64,000 bases of DNA from a bacterium (GTDB lineage: Bacteria; Hinthialibacterota; Hinthialibacteria; OLB16), in assembly GCA_022072055.1 (NCBI GenBank), contig JAJVIK010000023.1:88324-152323 (forward strand), written 5' to 3'. Numbering within the stretch: the stretch's first letter is position 1; each line of letters begins with the position of its first letter. Below the pieces are notes generated by a model. That model did no database searches. It was not told the DNA's origin and saw only the letters and a program-made list of their open reading frames with translations. Positions 45,756 through 55,068 of the stretch are shown here, piece after piece. Position numbers and translations under genes: made by a program.

Positions 45756-47105
45756 CTACTCCACCCCCACCAGCTTCACCACATAAGCGTGCTTGCATGG
45801 CGCGCCATCCACCCCGAGGTCCGGCATCTCCACCTTGATCTTGCCATCCTTTGAGGCGCACTTCAGGTTGCCTTCATGTCCCAAGAGGGAAGCGGCAAGC
45901 CCGGCGCCTGCCTTGGGCGCCTCAAGGATGAACTCCTTCCCCGGCCACTTGAGGCAGATCGCATACACCGCCCCATCCTTGGCGGTGTAGCGCACCAAGT
46001 CGCCCTCCGCGGACTGCCGCCACTGCTTGGTGCCATAGATCGCCTCGCCGTTCAGCGCCAGCCACTCGCCGATTTCTAGGAGTCGCTGCTGCATGATCAC
46101 CGGGATGCGGCCATCCGCCGTCGGACCGATGTCGAGCAACAGGTTGCCCCCCTTGGAGACCAGCTCGATCAACAGGTGAATGTGCTCGCGCGCGGGCTTG
46201 TATTCGTCAATGGTCTCATTCCGGCTGTACCCGAAGGAAGCGCCCATGCCACGGCACTCCTCCCACTTCTTCTTGTTGAAGGCATCCGCCGGAGCCTCAT
46301 AGATGTTGCCGTATTCGGTGGTGTAATAGCCGCCATGATGCCCGCGCGTGTCCTTCCCCCAGCGGTCATCCACAACCACATCCTCCTTGCAGGGGGATTC
46401 GTTGTAGAGCCACGCCAGGAACTCGGTGCTCCGCCAGACATCGCTGGGGTGATCCCATTCCCCATCCGAGAAGATCAGGGATGGGGAATACTTCACCACA
46501 AGGTCCTTAATCTGTGGGAGCATGTGCTCATCGACATAGCGTTTCACATCGCTCTTGTAGATCGGGTTGAACCACTCATACAGCGAGTAATAGAACCCCA
46601 TTTTGAGTCCTCGGTCCCGCACCGCGGCGGTAAGGTCCCCGCACAGGTCGCGGTGCGGGCCGATATCGACACTGTTCCAGTTCCAGGAATCCGGGCTGGG
46701 CCAGAGACAGAAGCCCTCATGGTGCTTCGAGGTGAGGACCACATACTTGGCCCCCGAACGCGCGAAGATATCGGCCCACTGCGCCGGATCAAACAGCTCG
46801 GCCTTGAAGAGCGGCGCGAAGTCCTGGTACTTGAACTCTTCTCCGTAGGTCTTCGCATGAAACTTCCAGGTCTCGCCTTCAGGGTTCAGCATGTCATGCC
46901 AATACCACTCGGCGTATTTCCCCTTGGGTCCCCAGGAGGGAACCGAGTACACCCCCCAGTGGATGAAAATGCCGAACTTGGCTTCATCAAACCACGCCGG
47001 AAGCGGGCGGGAGTCGATGGACTCCCAGTTGGCCTCGTAGGGCGCGGCGACCGATGGAAACGAGACAAACAGGAGCAGAGTGAGAAACGAAATATGCCGA
47101 GTCAT
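45756..47105 (-). CDS. Alpha-L-fucosidase (glycoside hydrolase family 29), secreted
   Basis: 449 residues. A signal peptide (ISFLTLLLFVSFPSVAAP) precedes the GH29 barrel: FGIFIHWGVYSVPSW, VVLTSKHHEGFCLWPS and LIFSDGEWDHP with the likely nucleophile Asp214. After the barrel lies GNLLLDIGPTADGRIP and a C-terminal beta domain. It removes fucose from glycans such as algal fucoidan fragments, mucins or plant sugars. Co-directional with the oxidoreductase gene upstream (42-base gap). No sulfatase is next to it. Confidence 0.93.
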   Translation of the reverse strand: MTRHISFLTLLLFVSFPSVAAPYEANWESIDSRPLPAWFDEAKFGIFIHWGVYSVPSWGPKGKYAEWYWHDMLNPEGETWKFHAKTYGEEFKYQDFAPLFKAELFDPAQWADIFARSGAKYVVLTSKHHEGFCLWPSPDSWNWNSVDIGPHRDLCGDLTAAVRDRGLKMGFYYSLYEWFNPIYKSDVKRYVDEHMLPQIKDLVVKYSPSLIFSDGEWDHPSDVWRSTEFLAWLYNESPCKEDVVVDDRWGKDTRGHHGGYYTTEYGNIYEAPADAFNKKKWEECRGMGASFGYSRNETIDEYKPAREHIHLLIELVSKGGNLLLDIGPTADGRIPVIMQQRLLEIGEWLALNGEAIYGTKQWRQSAEGDLVRYTAKDGAVYAICLKWPGKEFILEAPKAGAGLAASLLGHEGNLKCASKDGKIKVEMPDLGVDGAPCKHAYVVKLVGVE

Positions 47106-47147
47106 GGGATGGCCTCCTGGATCTATGGGGTTCGTTGGAAAGCTGCG

Positions 47148-48158
47148 CTAAAAATGGACCCGCTTCCCCCCTCGACTGCTCTCATAAATCGCGGTGATCA
47201 GGCGCACCGATTTGCGCGCTTCAGCCCCGGTTACCACCGGGTCGCGGTTGTTCTTCACCGCCTCGATCATGTCGCGAATGTGGTATTCATGGCCCGCCGT
47301 GGAGATCGCCTTGGGGTCCCCATAGCCGCCACCCTTTTCGGCGACCTGCTCGACAACCTCCTCTTCGTCATCGATCACCAGACGCTTTATGCGCGTGTCC
47401 TCCAGGAGGATGCTCCCTTTCTCGCCGTGTATCTCAATGCGGGTCTCAAAGCCCGGCTTGGCGCAAGTGGTTGCTTCGATCACCCCCTGTCCGCCTGACT
47501 TCCAGCGCACGATCGCGTGGCAGGCATCTTCCACCTCAATCTGGTGATCGAGGGTCGAGGCAAGCCCTTGGACCCACTCCGGCTCCCCCACCAGCCACTG
47601 GATGCAATCCACCCAATGGACCCCCTGGTTCATCGTGGCTCCGCCGCCATCCAGCGCCCAAGTCCCGCGCCATGCGGCCGAATTGTAGTAATCCTGTGTC
47701 CGGTAATACTTGATGTAGGCATCCGCGATGAGGATCCGCCCAAGCTTCCCCTCGGAAAGGACCTGCTTGGCCTTCTTGGGACCATCGAAGGTCCGGAACT
47801 GAAGAATGCCCCCGAGTTTGACTCCAGCCTCGCGACAGGCCGCGGTCATCCGGTCGATCCGCTCCGTGGTGATCTCCATCGGTTTTTCGGAGAGGACATG
47901 GGCCCCCGCCTTGGCCGCCTCAAGGGTCGGTTCCAGATGGAATCCGCTCGGAGTGCCGATGGTGACAATCTCCGCGCCGCCCTCCTTGACCAGCTTCTCG
48001 ATGCTCTCGAAAACCGGAATGCCATGCTGCTCGCCGAACTTCCTGGCGGCCTCCGGAAACTTGTCGGTCACCCCCACGACCTCGGCGCCCTCGACATTCT
48101 GGATCGCGCGACGGTGAAAGTCGGCGATCATGCCCACCCCAATCAGCCCGAAACGCAT
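47148..48158 (-). CDS. Gfo/Idh/MocA family oxidoreductase
   Basis: 336 residues. Rossmann start MRFGLIGVGMIADFHRRA, then the family Lys in VLSEKPMEITTERI and the C-terminal VTGAEARKSVRLITAIYESS. It probably acts on a sugar, perhaps one freed by the neighbouring fucosidase, as they are likely in one operon. It is a different subfamily from the member at 24583-25611. Confidence 0.9.
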   Translation of the reverse strand: MRFGLIGVGMIADFHRRAIQNVEGAEVVGVTDKFPEAARKFGEQHGIPVFESIEKLVKEGGAEIVTIGTPSGFHLEPTLEAAKAGAHVLSEKPMEITTERIDRMTAACREAGVKLGGILQFRTFDGPKKAKQVLSEGKLGRILIADAYIKYYRTQDYYNSAAWRGTWALDGGGATMNQGVHWVDCIQWLVGEPEWVQGLASTLDHQIEVEDACHAIVRWKSGGQGVIEATTCAKPGFETRIEIHGEKGSILLEDTRIKRLVIDDEEEVVEQVAEKGGGYGDPKAISTAGHEYHIRDMIEAVKNNRDPVVTGAEARKSVRLITAIYESSRGGKRVHF

Positions 48159-48363
48159 GGTTCGCCTCCGAGAACAACCAGTAGGATAGTGGAAGATTTC
48201 AACTGAACGGCGATTATGGAGAGGGGCGAGTGGGATGGCAAGGTTGAAGGGGCGCTCTTGCGATTTCTCCCTTACCTCAATCCCCCCGGACAGTGTATTC
48301 TAGGCCCAATGAGGCCAAGAACCCTCGGCTGATTCGATCGTTTTCCTTAAGGAGGAGGTTCCA

Positions 48364-51300
48364 GTGAGGTTCCGAAGGGCCGCGCTCGCGCTACCGGTCG
48401 CCTTGCTTCCGTGTTTGCTCCTGCTCTCCTATCCCGCGGAAGGGGAGCCGCAACCCAGCGACACGCTCAAGGATCCGGTGGCGACCATCCTCCGGAGCCT
48501 CGAGGCCCTGCGCGCCGATCCCGCCAACCTCCGCTCGGCCTCCGAGTGGCTTCAGTCCGAGCGCAAACGGGCGGAGATGGACCTTCAGGTGTTGGAGACG
48601 GAGCTCAGCCGCCTCCAATCGGAGTTAAATGGCCTCGAAGGCGGAAACACGGCGCGGCGGGAGCGGACCGCCGCCGCCGCGAACGGTGTGGCCATTCCCG
48701 TGATGGACCGCCCGGTGGACTTTCAGACCGAGGTCTTTCCGATTCTTCAGAGCTCCTGCTTCGAGTGTCACGGTCCCGAGCGCCAACGGGCTCACCTTCG
48801 TTTGGACGGGAAACAGGTGGCCTTCAAGGGGGGGAAATCGGGTCCGCCGATTGTGCCGGGGGATGGAGAAGGGAGCTTGCTCTTCAAGCGAGTGGCCGGG
48901 CTTGGCGAAGAGGAGCAGATGCCCCCCACCGAAAAGAAACTCTCCGGCGAGCAGATGGGGCAGATCCGCGCCTGGATCGACCAGGGCGCGCGGTGGCCGG
49001 AAGAGGTCGGCGCCCAAATCTCCGCGGATGAGAAGCACTGGGCCTACAAGCCCCCGGTTCGGCCTGATATCCCACAATCCCAGACGGAGCAGTGGGTCCG
49101 AAACCCGGTTGATTCCTTTGTTCTTGCGCGCCTGGAGCATGAGGGGCTTTCCCCCTCGCCGGAGGCCCCCAAGGAGACCTTGATCCGCCGCCTCTCTCTC
49201 GACCTGATCGGCCTGCCCCCCACGGTCGAGGAGGTGGATGCTTTCCTGTCCGACCCGAGCGTCGATGCTTACGAGCAGCTGGTGGATCGCCTGCTCGCCT
49301 CCCCGCATTACGGCGAGCGCTGGGCCAGGGTCTGGCTCGACCTTGCCCGTTACGCCGACACGAACGGCTACGAGAAGGATCTGGTCCGCTCGATGTGGCC
49401 CTGGCGAGACTGGGTCATTCAGGCATTCAATCGGAACCTTCCGTTCGACCAATTCACCATCGAGCAGCTCGCGGGCGACCTGCTCCCCAACGCCGCGCGC
49501 GAGCAGCTTGTGGCCACAGGGTTCCACCGCAACACCATGCTCAACGATGAAGGTGGCATCGATCCCGAGGAGTTTCGGATCGTGGCGGTCAAGGATCGCG
49601 TGGACACCACGGCGGCGGTGTGGCTGGGAACCACGCTCGCCTGCGCGCAGTGTCACGAACACAAGTTCGATCCCTTCACCCAGGCCGACTACTATCGCTT
49701 CGCGGCCTTCTTCAACAGCACCAAGGATATGGGGGTCGGCGAGAATCCGGTGATCCGCCTTCCGACACCCGAGCAGGAAGGAACGCTTGCGCGACTCGAC
49801 GGCGAAATCCGGGACCTTGATAGCCAATTGACACAATCCACGCCCGATCTCGTTGCCGCCCAGCTCGAGTGGGAGAGGGATTTGGTCGAGAACCCACCCC
49901 AATGGATTCCGCTTGAGCCGAACGAGTATCACTCCACCCAAGGCTCCATTCTGACCCTTCTCCCCGATCAATCCCTGCTGGCCGTGGGGCCAAACCCGGA
50001 CAACGATGTGTACCAGGTTGCCGCGCGGCTCCCGCGTTCCGGAGTCACCGCCGTGCGCCTTGAGGCCCTCACCCATGAAACCCTCCCGCTCAAGGGCCCC
50101 GGGCGCGCGGGAAACGCCGGGTTTGTCCTGAGCCAGGTGTCGGCGGTCGTGGCCTCGGATGCTCCCGAAAGCGCCTCGAAGCCGCTCCGGTTCACCGAGG
50201 CGCACGCGGACTACGCCCAGAAGAACTTTGATGTGAGAAATCTGATCCTTACGGACCCCGGCCCCGGATGGGCCACAGACTCCTCCAGCGAAGGCCAGCG
50301 AGTGGATCGCATGGCCATCCTGGTGGTGGCGAGCGCCAGCGAGACATCTATAGGGGCCACCGTGACCTTCACCCTCACCCACAAATATGGGCGTGGGCAT
50401 AATCTGGGACGGTTCCGCCTATCGGTCACCGATTCCAAGCACCCGCTGGGGACCTTTCTGCTCCCCGCGGATGTTCGAGAGGCGCTCGGGGTTGCGCGGG
50501 AAAATCGAGACTCCACTCAGACCGCGAAGCTTGCCGAGCACTTCCGCGCCACCACTCCCCTGCTCGCGGATGTCCGCGCTCGACTCGCCGCCGCCCGCGA
50601 GGAGCGCGAGAAGCTCCCGGTGGCGACCTCCATGATCCTGGAGGACCTCATCGAGCCGAGGAAGACCCATGTCTTGGACCGTGGGAACTTCCTTGCGCCG
50701 AAGGAGGAGGTTTCTCCCGGAGTCCCGGAAGTGATATCTCCCCTTCCCGAAAAGGCGCCCGCCAACCGTCTCGGGTTGGCCCAGTGGCTGGTGGACAAGC
50801 GAAACCCACTCACCGCGCGGGTGATGGCCAATCGGATCTGGTCGGTCCTTTTTGGGCGCGGCCTAGTCGAGACCCCGGAGGACTTCGGGACACAAGGGGA
50901 TCCCCCGACACACCCGGAGTTGCTGGATTGGCTGGCGGTCGAGTTCATGGACCGAGGCTGGGACATGAAAGCCTTCCATAAGCTGATCGTGACCTCCGCG
51001 ACCTATCGTCAATCTTCGCGAGTCTCCAAGGAGCTCCTGGAGCGCGACCCTCAGAACCGCCTGTACGCCCACGGGCCACGTTTCCGAATGGAGGCCGAGA
51101 TGGTCCGGGACAACGCCCTGGCCGTGGCGAAGCTCCTGAACCCCCAGATCGGGGGGCCGAGCGTCTTTCCGCCTCAGCCGGAGGGGATCTGGGATAACAG
51201 TTTTACCATCCACGACACCAAGAATCGCTGGACCGAGGCCACTGACAACCAGCGCCATCGTCGCGGCCTCTACACGTTCATCCGGCGGACCGCGGCCTAT

Positions 51301-51711
51301 CCCACCCTGCTGATGTTCGATGCCCCCAACCGCGAGGTTTGCACCATCGACCGTAAGCGGACCAACACCCCTCTTCAGGCACTAGCGACCCTGAATGATC
51401 CGGCCTTTGTGGAGGCGGCTGGAGGGCTCGCGCGTCGAATCCTGGCCGAGGGCGGCGATACCCTCCAGAAACGGCTCACGCACGCCTATCGCGTGGTGCT
51501 GGCGAGACCCCCCGAGCCTTCCGAGGTGACCGCGCAAGCGGCCCTTTTCGGGCGCTCGCTGGCGAAGTTCGCGGAAGCAACCGAGGACGCGCAAAGACTG
51601 ATCGCGAGCACGCGTCAGAGCTCTGAGGGTCTTGATTCGGCGGAGTTTGCCGCGTGGATCGTGGTCTCGAACGTGCTCCTCAATCTGGACGAAACCATCA
51701 CCAAGGGGTGA
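48364..51711 (+). CDS. Planctomycete-type PSD1/DUF1549/DUF1553 protein with cytochrome domain
   Basis: 1115 residues from a GTG with AAGGAGGAGG just before it. Signal peptide to about residue 28, then a coiled coil (ERKRAEMDLQVLETELSRLQ), a planctomycete cytochrome C domain with CFECH, DUF1549 (WVRNPVDSFVLARLEHEGLS; RYADTNGYEKDLVRSMWPWR) and a second CAQCH. DUF1553 closes it (LDWLAVEFMDRGWDMKAFHK). In PVC bacteria such genes are nearly always followed by a DUF1501 gene, as here. The biochemical role is unknown; haem binding at CxxCH is likely. Confidence 0.92.
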   Translation: MRFRRAALALPVALLPCLLLLSYPAEGEPQPSDTLKDPVATILRSLEALRADPANLRSASEWLQSERKRAEMDLQVLETELSRLQSELNGLEGGNTARRERTAAAANGVAIPVMDRPVDFQTEVFPILQSSCFECHGPERQRAHLRLDGKQVAFKGGKSGPPIVPGDGEGSLLFKRVAGLGEEEQMPPTEKKLSGEQMGQIRAWIDQGARWPEEVGAQISADEKHWAYKPPVRPDIPQSQTEQWVRNPVDSFVLARLEHEGLSPSPEAPKETLIRRLSLDLIGLPPTVEEVDAFLSDPSVDAYEQLVDRLLASPHYGERWARVWLDLARYADTNGYEKDLVRSMWPWRDWVIQAFNRNLPFDQFTIEQLAGDLLPNAAREQLVATGFHRNTMLNDEGGIDPEEFRIVAVKDRVDTTAAVWLGTTLACAQCHEHKFDPFTQADYYRFAAFFNSTKDMGVGENPVIRLPTPEQEGTLARLDGEIRDLDSQLTQSTPDLVAAQLEWERDLVENPPQWIPLEPNEYHSTQGSILTLLPDQSLLAVGPNPDNDVYQVAARLPRSGVTAVRLEALTHETLPLKGPGRAGNAGFVLSQVSAVVASDAPESASKPLRFTEAHADYAQKNFDVRNLILTDPGPGWATDSSSEGQRVDRMAILVVASASETSIGATVTFTLTHKYGRGHNLGRFRLSVTDSKHPLGTFLLPADVREALGVARENRDSTQTAKLAEHFRATTPLLADVRARLAAAREEREKLPVATSMILEDLIEPRKTHVLDRGNFLAPKEEVSPGVPEVISPLPEKAPANRLGLAQWLVDKRNPLTARVMANRIWSVLFGRGLVETPEDFGTQGDPPTHPELLDWLAVEFMDRGWDMKAFHKLIVTSATYRQSSRVSKELLERDPQNRLYAHGPRFRMEAEMVRDNALAVAKLLNPQIGGPSVFPPQPEGIWDNSFTIHDTKNRWTEATDNQRHRRGLYTFIRRTAAYPTLLMFDAPNREVCTIDRKRTNTPLQALATLNDPAFVEAAGGLARRILAEGGDTLQKRLTHAYRVVLARPPEPSEVTAQAALFGRSLAKFAEATEDAQRLIASTRQSSEGLDSAEFAAWIVVSNVLLNLDETITKG

Positions 51712-51716
51712 GCGAG

Positions 51717-53156
51717 ATGACGGACCGGAACCTGGCCAAGACGTTGACCCGTCGCGATTTCCTGCTTCGCGGGACCTCGGGAATCGGCTCGATTGCCTTA
51801 GCTTCGCTCCTTAAGCCCGACCTCCTGGCGGAGGCGGCCACAACAGGGGGCCCTTTCGCGCCGAAGCCTCCGCATTTTGCTCCGCGCGCCAAGCAGATCA
51901 TTTATCTGTCCATGACCGGCGGGCCCTCGACCATTGACCTGTTCGATTACAAGCCGGAGCTCAAGCGGCTGAACGGCACGGCGATCCCGGAGTCGTTTCT
52001 CGAGGGGCGACGCTTTGCTTTCCTGCGTGGGGTTCCGAACCTGCTGGGTCCTCAGTATGAGTTCAACCAGCATGGCCGGTGCGGGGCCTGGGTTTGTGAT
52101 CAGCTCCCGCACACCGCCGAGATCGTGAATGAGATCGCCTTCATCAAGTCGATGCAGACCAACGAGATCAACCATGTCCCCGCCGAGCTGCTCCTCAACA
52201 CCGGCTCGAACCGTCAAGGGCGGCCTTCGATGGGTTCGTGGGTGACCTATGGGCTTGGGAGCGAATGCTCGGACCTGCCCGCCTTTGTGGTGCTCGCGAG
52301 CGGAAAGGCGGGCCGTTGCGGCTCCTCCTGCTGGGGAAGCGGGTTTCTCCCCTCGATGTACCAGGGGGTTCAATTCCGCGCGCAGGGGGACCCGGTCCTA
52401 TTCCTCTCCAACCCCCCCGGCATGGGGGAGGAGCTCCGGCGCGCCTCCCTGGACACCCTGCGGACCCTCAACCAAGGCGCGCTCGCAACCTTTGGCGATC
52501 CGGAGATCAACACCCGCATCGAGTCCTTCGAGATGGCGTACAAGATGCAGACCAGCGTGCCCGAGCTGATGGATATCTCCAAGGAGCCGGAGTCGGTCCA
52601 TCAGCTTTACGGAACCGAGCGGGGCAGGGTGTCCTTTTCCAACAATTGTCTTCTTGCTCGGCGGCTTATCGAACGGGGAGTCCGGTTTGTGCATGTCACG
52701 CACGGCGGGTGGGACCATCACGGCGGCGGCGATCAGAACCTGGTCACCAACCTCCCCGAGCGTTGCAAGCAGGTCGATCAGGGGGGCGCGGCGCTGGTGA
52801 AGGACCTGAAGGAGCGCGGGCTGCTCGACACCACGCTGGTGATCTGGGGTGGCGAGTTCGGGAGGACACCGATGATCCAAGGGGAATACACGCCGGAGAA
52901 CCTCGGACGCGACCATTTGATCAGCGCGTTCACCATCTGGCTCGCGGGCGGAGGGATCAAGAAAGGGTTCGAGCTGGGCAAGACCGATGACATCGGGATG
53001 AACGTGGTCGAGGATCCGGTTCATGTGCATGATTTGCAGGCCACAATCCTCCACTGCCTCGGCCTGGACCACACCAAGCTCACTTTCCGCTTTCAGGGCC
53101 GTGACTATCGCTTGACCGATGTTTTTGGGAAAGTTGTGGAGAAGGTGCTGGCGTAG
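51717..53156 (+). CDS. Tat-exported DUF1501 protein
   Basis: 479 residues from ATG 51717, 5 bases after the PSD1 stop. The twin-arginine signal TRRDFLLRGTSGIG (Arg12-Arg13) implies folded export, often with a metal. The DUF1501 domain follows: IIYLSMTGGPSTIDLFDYKP, AELLLNTGSNRQGRPSMGSW, FVHVTHGGWDHHGGGDQN and LVIWGGEFGRTP. Its fold is alkaline-phosphatase/sulfatase-like. The partner is the upstream DUF1549/1553 protein. Confidence 0.92.
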   Translation: MTDRNLAKTLTRRDFLLRGTSGIGSIALASLLKPDLLAEAATTGGPFAPKPPHFAPRAKQIIYLSMTGGPSTIDLFDYKPELKRLNGTAIPESFLEGRRFAFLRGVPNLLGPQYEFNQHGRCGAWVCDQLPHTAEIVNEIAFIKSMQTNEINHVPAELLLNTGSNRQGRPSMGSWVTYGLGSECSDLPAFVVLASGKAGRCGSSCWGSGFLPSMYQGVQFRAQGDPVLFLSNPPGMGEELRRASLDTLRTLNQGALATFGDPEINTRIESFEMAYKMQTSVPELMDISKEPESVHQLYGTERGRVSFSNNCLLARRLIERGVRFVHVTHGGWDHHGGGDQNLVTNLPERCKQVDQGGAALVKDLKERGLLDTTLVIWGGEFGRTPMIQGEYTPENLGRDHLISAFTIWLAGGGIKKGFELGKTDDIGMNVVEDPVHVHDLQATILHCLGLDHTKLTFRFQGRDYRLTDVFGKVVEKVLA

Positions 53157-53264
53157 GGGCGGGAGGTGGGAATGATCGGCGACGGCGGTCTGACTTTCCA
53201 GGAGTTCATCACGCATGAGGCGCGCCCGGATGAGTGGGACAACAGTTGAAGTGAGAGGTGAGGG

Positions 53265-53822
53265 ATGTTTCTTTCCTTTCTGATGCGAGAAGGCAGCATG
53301 GGTTGGGTCAAGCTGATCCTTGGTCTACTGGTAGCGCTTGCCCTCGTACATGTCGGCTTCCGTACAGGCCTCCTGCCGAACTTTGACAGTTACACGCCGG
53401 ACAAAGGGGATTTTGAGCTGATGTGTCCGGGACTGTATGCCGGGGGGCTCAGGGTTGAAGGGGTCTTTGCGTCTTCTGACGTTACTTGTGGAATCTTTAA
53501 AGCCAGTGATGAAGTGTCGGAGGCGACCGGACCGCTATCCTCTCGGATCGTGGAAAAGCTAGTGGAGCAAAAATGGGATCTCCAGCCGGAGGGTGTCTAT
53601 AGCCGCGCGGGTGAGGTGATCCGAATTGAGCCAATCGATTCCTCATCCGTTCTTATCGGCGTCATCTCCTTCTCGGGAGACCGGGCGAAGAGCTTTGCAT
53701 ATAGCCGAGAGCAGTCGGGAGAGCTCCGATGGGCCGATTCCGAATTCTGGCCGGTATATGAGAGAACCCTGAACCAGATGAAGTCCAGTTCGTTTCAATC
53801 CTTCTCACAAACACCCCCCTGA
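53265..53822 (+). CDS. Membrane-anchored protein of unknown function, low GC
   Basis: 185 residues, no family recognised. One N-terminal membrane helix (WVKLILGLLVALALVHVGFR) followed by an extracytoplasmic alpha/beta domain ending QSFSQTPP. The first ATG at 53265 has a GAGGGATG ahead; a second start at 53298 (MGWVKLIL) is plausible. A sampled line has GC near 47%, well below the neighbours, which suggests recent transfer. No operon partner is obvious. Confidence 0.65.
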   Translation: MFLSFLMREGSMGWVKLILGLLVALALVHVGFRTGLLPNFDSYTPDKGDFELMCPGLYAGGLRVEGVFASSDVTCGIFKASDEVSEATGPLSSRIVEKLVEQKWDLQPEGVYSRAGEVIRIEPIDSSSVLIGVISFSGDRAKSFAYSREQSGELRWADSEFWPVYERTLNQMKSSSFQSFSQTPP

Positions 53823-53874
53823 CTCATGCTTGGCGTGATTGGTTGCTTTGGCTTCCGAAATGGAGGTTCTAGTC

Positions 53875-55050
53875 ATGCATCGTTTCACCCTTCTCGCATT
53901 GGGCTTTGCGCTTACAGCCGGGGGGGCGGTCGCCGAGCCCCTCTTTGAGCGTCGCGCCATTTTCCCCTATGAGGACTTTCACAATCACAGCAGCAGCCTG
54001 GTCGAATGCCCCAATGGGGACCTGCTCGCGTGCTGGTTTCATGGAGTCGGGGAACGCGGCGACAACAACAGCGTGGTCCTGGGGTCCCGATTGAGGAACG
54101 GGCAGAGCGCCTGGGATCCCCCCTTCACCCTCGCCGACACCCCCAATCTCCCCGACTGCAACCCGGTGTTGTTCATCGATCCCAAGGAGCGCCTGTGGCT
54201 GTTCCGCATCGCAGTGATCGCCAACGAGTGGCAGCATTCCCTGCTGCGGACCCTGATCTCCACCGATTACCAGAAGTCAGGCCCTCCGACATGGACCTGG
54301 CAGGATGCGCTGATCCTAACCCCCGGCGAGGAGTTCCCCGAAACCGTCAAGCAGGCGTTCCAGTCGTTGAACCTCAGCGAGCCGGCCGCCAATTATGTCC
54401 CCAAATACTCCGAGGCGCTTGTCACCGCCGCGAGCGACAAGCTCAAGCGCCAGACCGGCTGGATGACCCGCATCCGCCCCCGAGTTCTCGACAGTGGAAG
54501 AATCCTGCTTCCGCTTTACTCGGATGGTTTCAAGCTCTCTCTCATGGCCCTCAGCGATGATGCGGGGGAAACCTGGCGACCCAGCCTTCCGATTGTCGGC
54601 CTCGGACCGATCCAACCCGCCGTGGCGATCAAGAATGATGGAACCTTGGTGGCCTATCTCCGAGACTCCGGCCCCGCGCCGAAACGGATCCTTCGCAGCG
54701 AATCGAGTGACCAGGGGATGACCTGGTCCCCCGCCATCGACACCGAAATCCCCAATCCCGGCTCCAGCGTGGATGTGCTTACCCTCCGGAACGGGCGCTG
54801 GGTGATGGTCCACAACAACGCCGAGGAGAAACGCTACAACCTGCGTGTCGCGCTCTCCGAGGATGAAGGCGCCACCTGGAAATGGGAGCGATACCTGGGG
54901 GATTCCGAGAAGGAGTGGTTCGCGTATCCGTGCATCCTGGAAGGCGCGGATGGACGTATCCATGTCTCCTACAGCCACACCCAGGACAACAAGAAAAGCA
55001 TCCGCCACGACACCATCAACGAGGACTGGATTCGGGAGGAAGACAAATAA
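53875..55050 (+). CDS. Secreted exo-alpha-sialidase/neuraminidase-like (BNR repeat) protein
   Basis: 391 residues from ATG 53875 with GGAGG ahead; an upstream start is not needed. Signal peptide FTLLALGFALTAGGAVAEP, then the beta-propeller of the sialidase superfamily: NHSSSLVECPNGDLLACWFH (the first blade), SDDAGETWRPSLP and SEDEGATWKWERYLG (Asp-box repeats) and a final IHVSYSHTQDNKKSIRH. It is unlikely to be confined to sialic acid; relatives cut other sugars. Lies with the GH29 and DUF1549 genes in a glycan-use neighbourhood. Confidence 0.85.
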   Translation: MHRFTLLALGFALTAGGAVAEPLFERRAIFPYEDFHNHSSSLVECPNGDLLACWFHGVGERGDNNSVVLGSRLRNGQSAWDPPFTLADTPNLPDCNPVLFIDPKERLWLFRIAVIANEWQHSLLRTLISTDYQKSGPPTWTWQDALILTPGEEFPETVKQAFQSLNLSEPAANYVPKYSEALVTAASDKLKRQTGWMTRIRPRVLDSGRILLPLYSDGFKLSLMALSDDAGETWRPSLPIVGLGPIQPAVAIKNDGTLVAYLRDSGPAPKRILRSESSDQGMTWSPAIDTEIPNPGSSVDVLTLRNGRWVMVHNNAEEKRYNLRVALSEDEGATWKWERYLGDSEKEWFAYPCILEGADGRIHVSYSHTQDNKKSIRHDTINEDWIREEDK

Positions 55051-55068
55051 CCTCAGTCCGCGGGCGAC

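Noticed and set aside
48273-48302. TTACCT and TATTCT upstream of the PSD1 gene
   Set aside because: The -35 box matches only half the consensus; not strong enough to report as a promoter.
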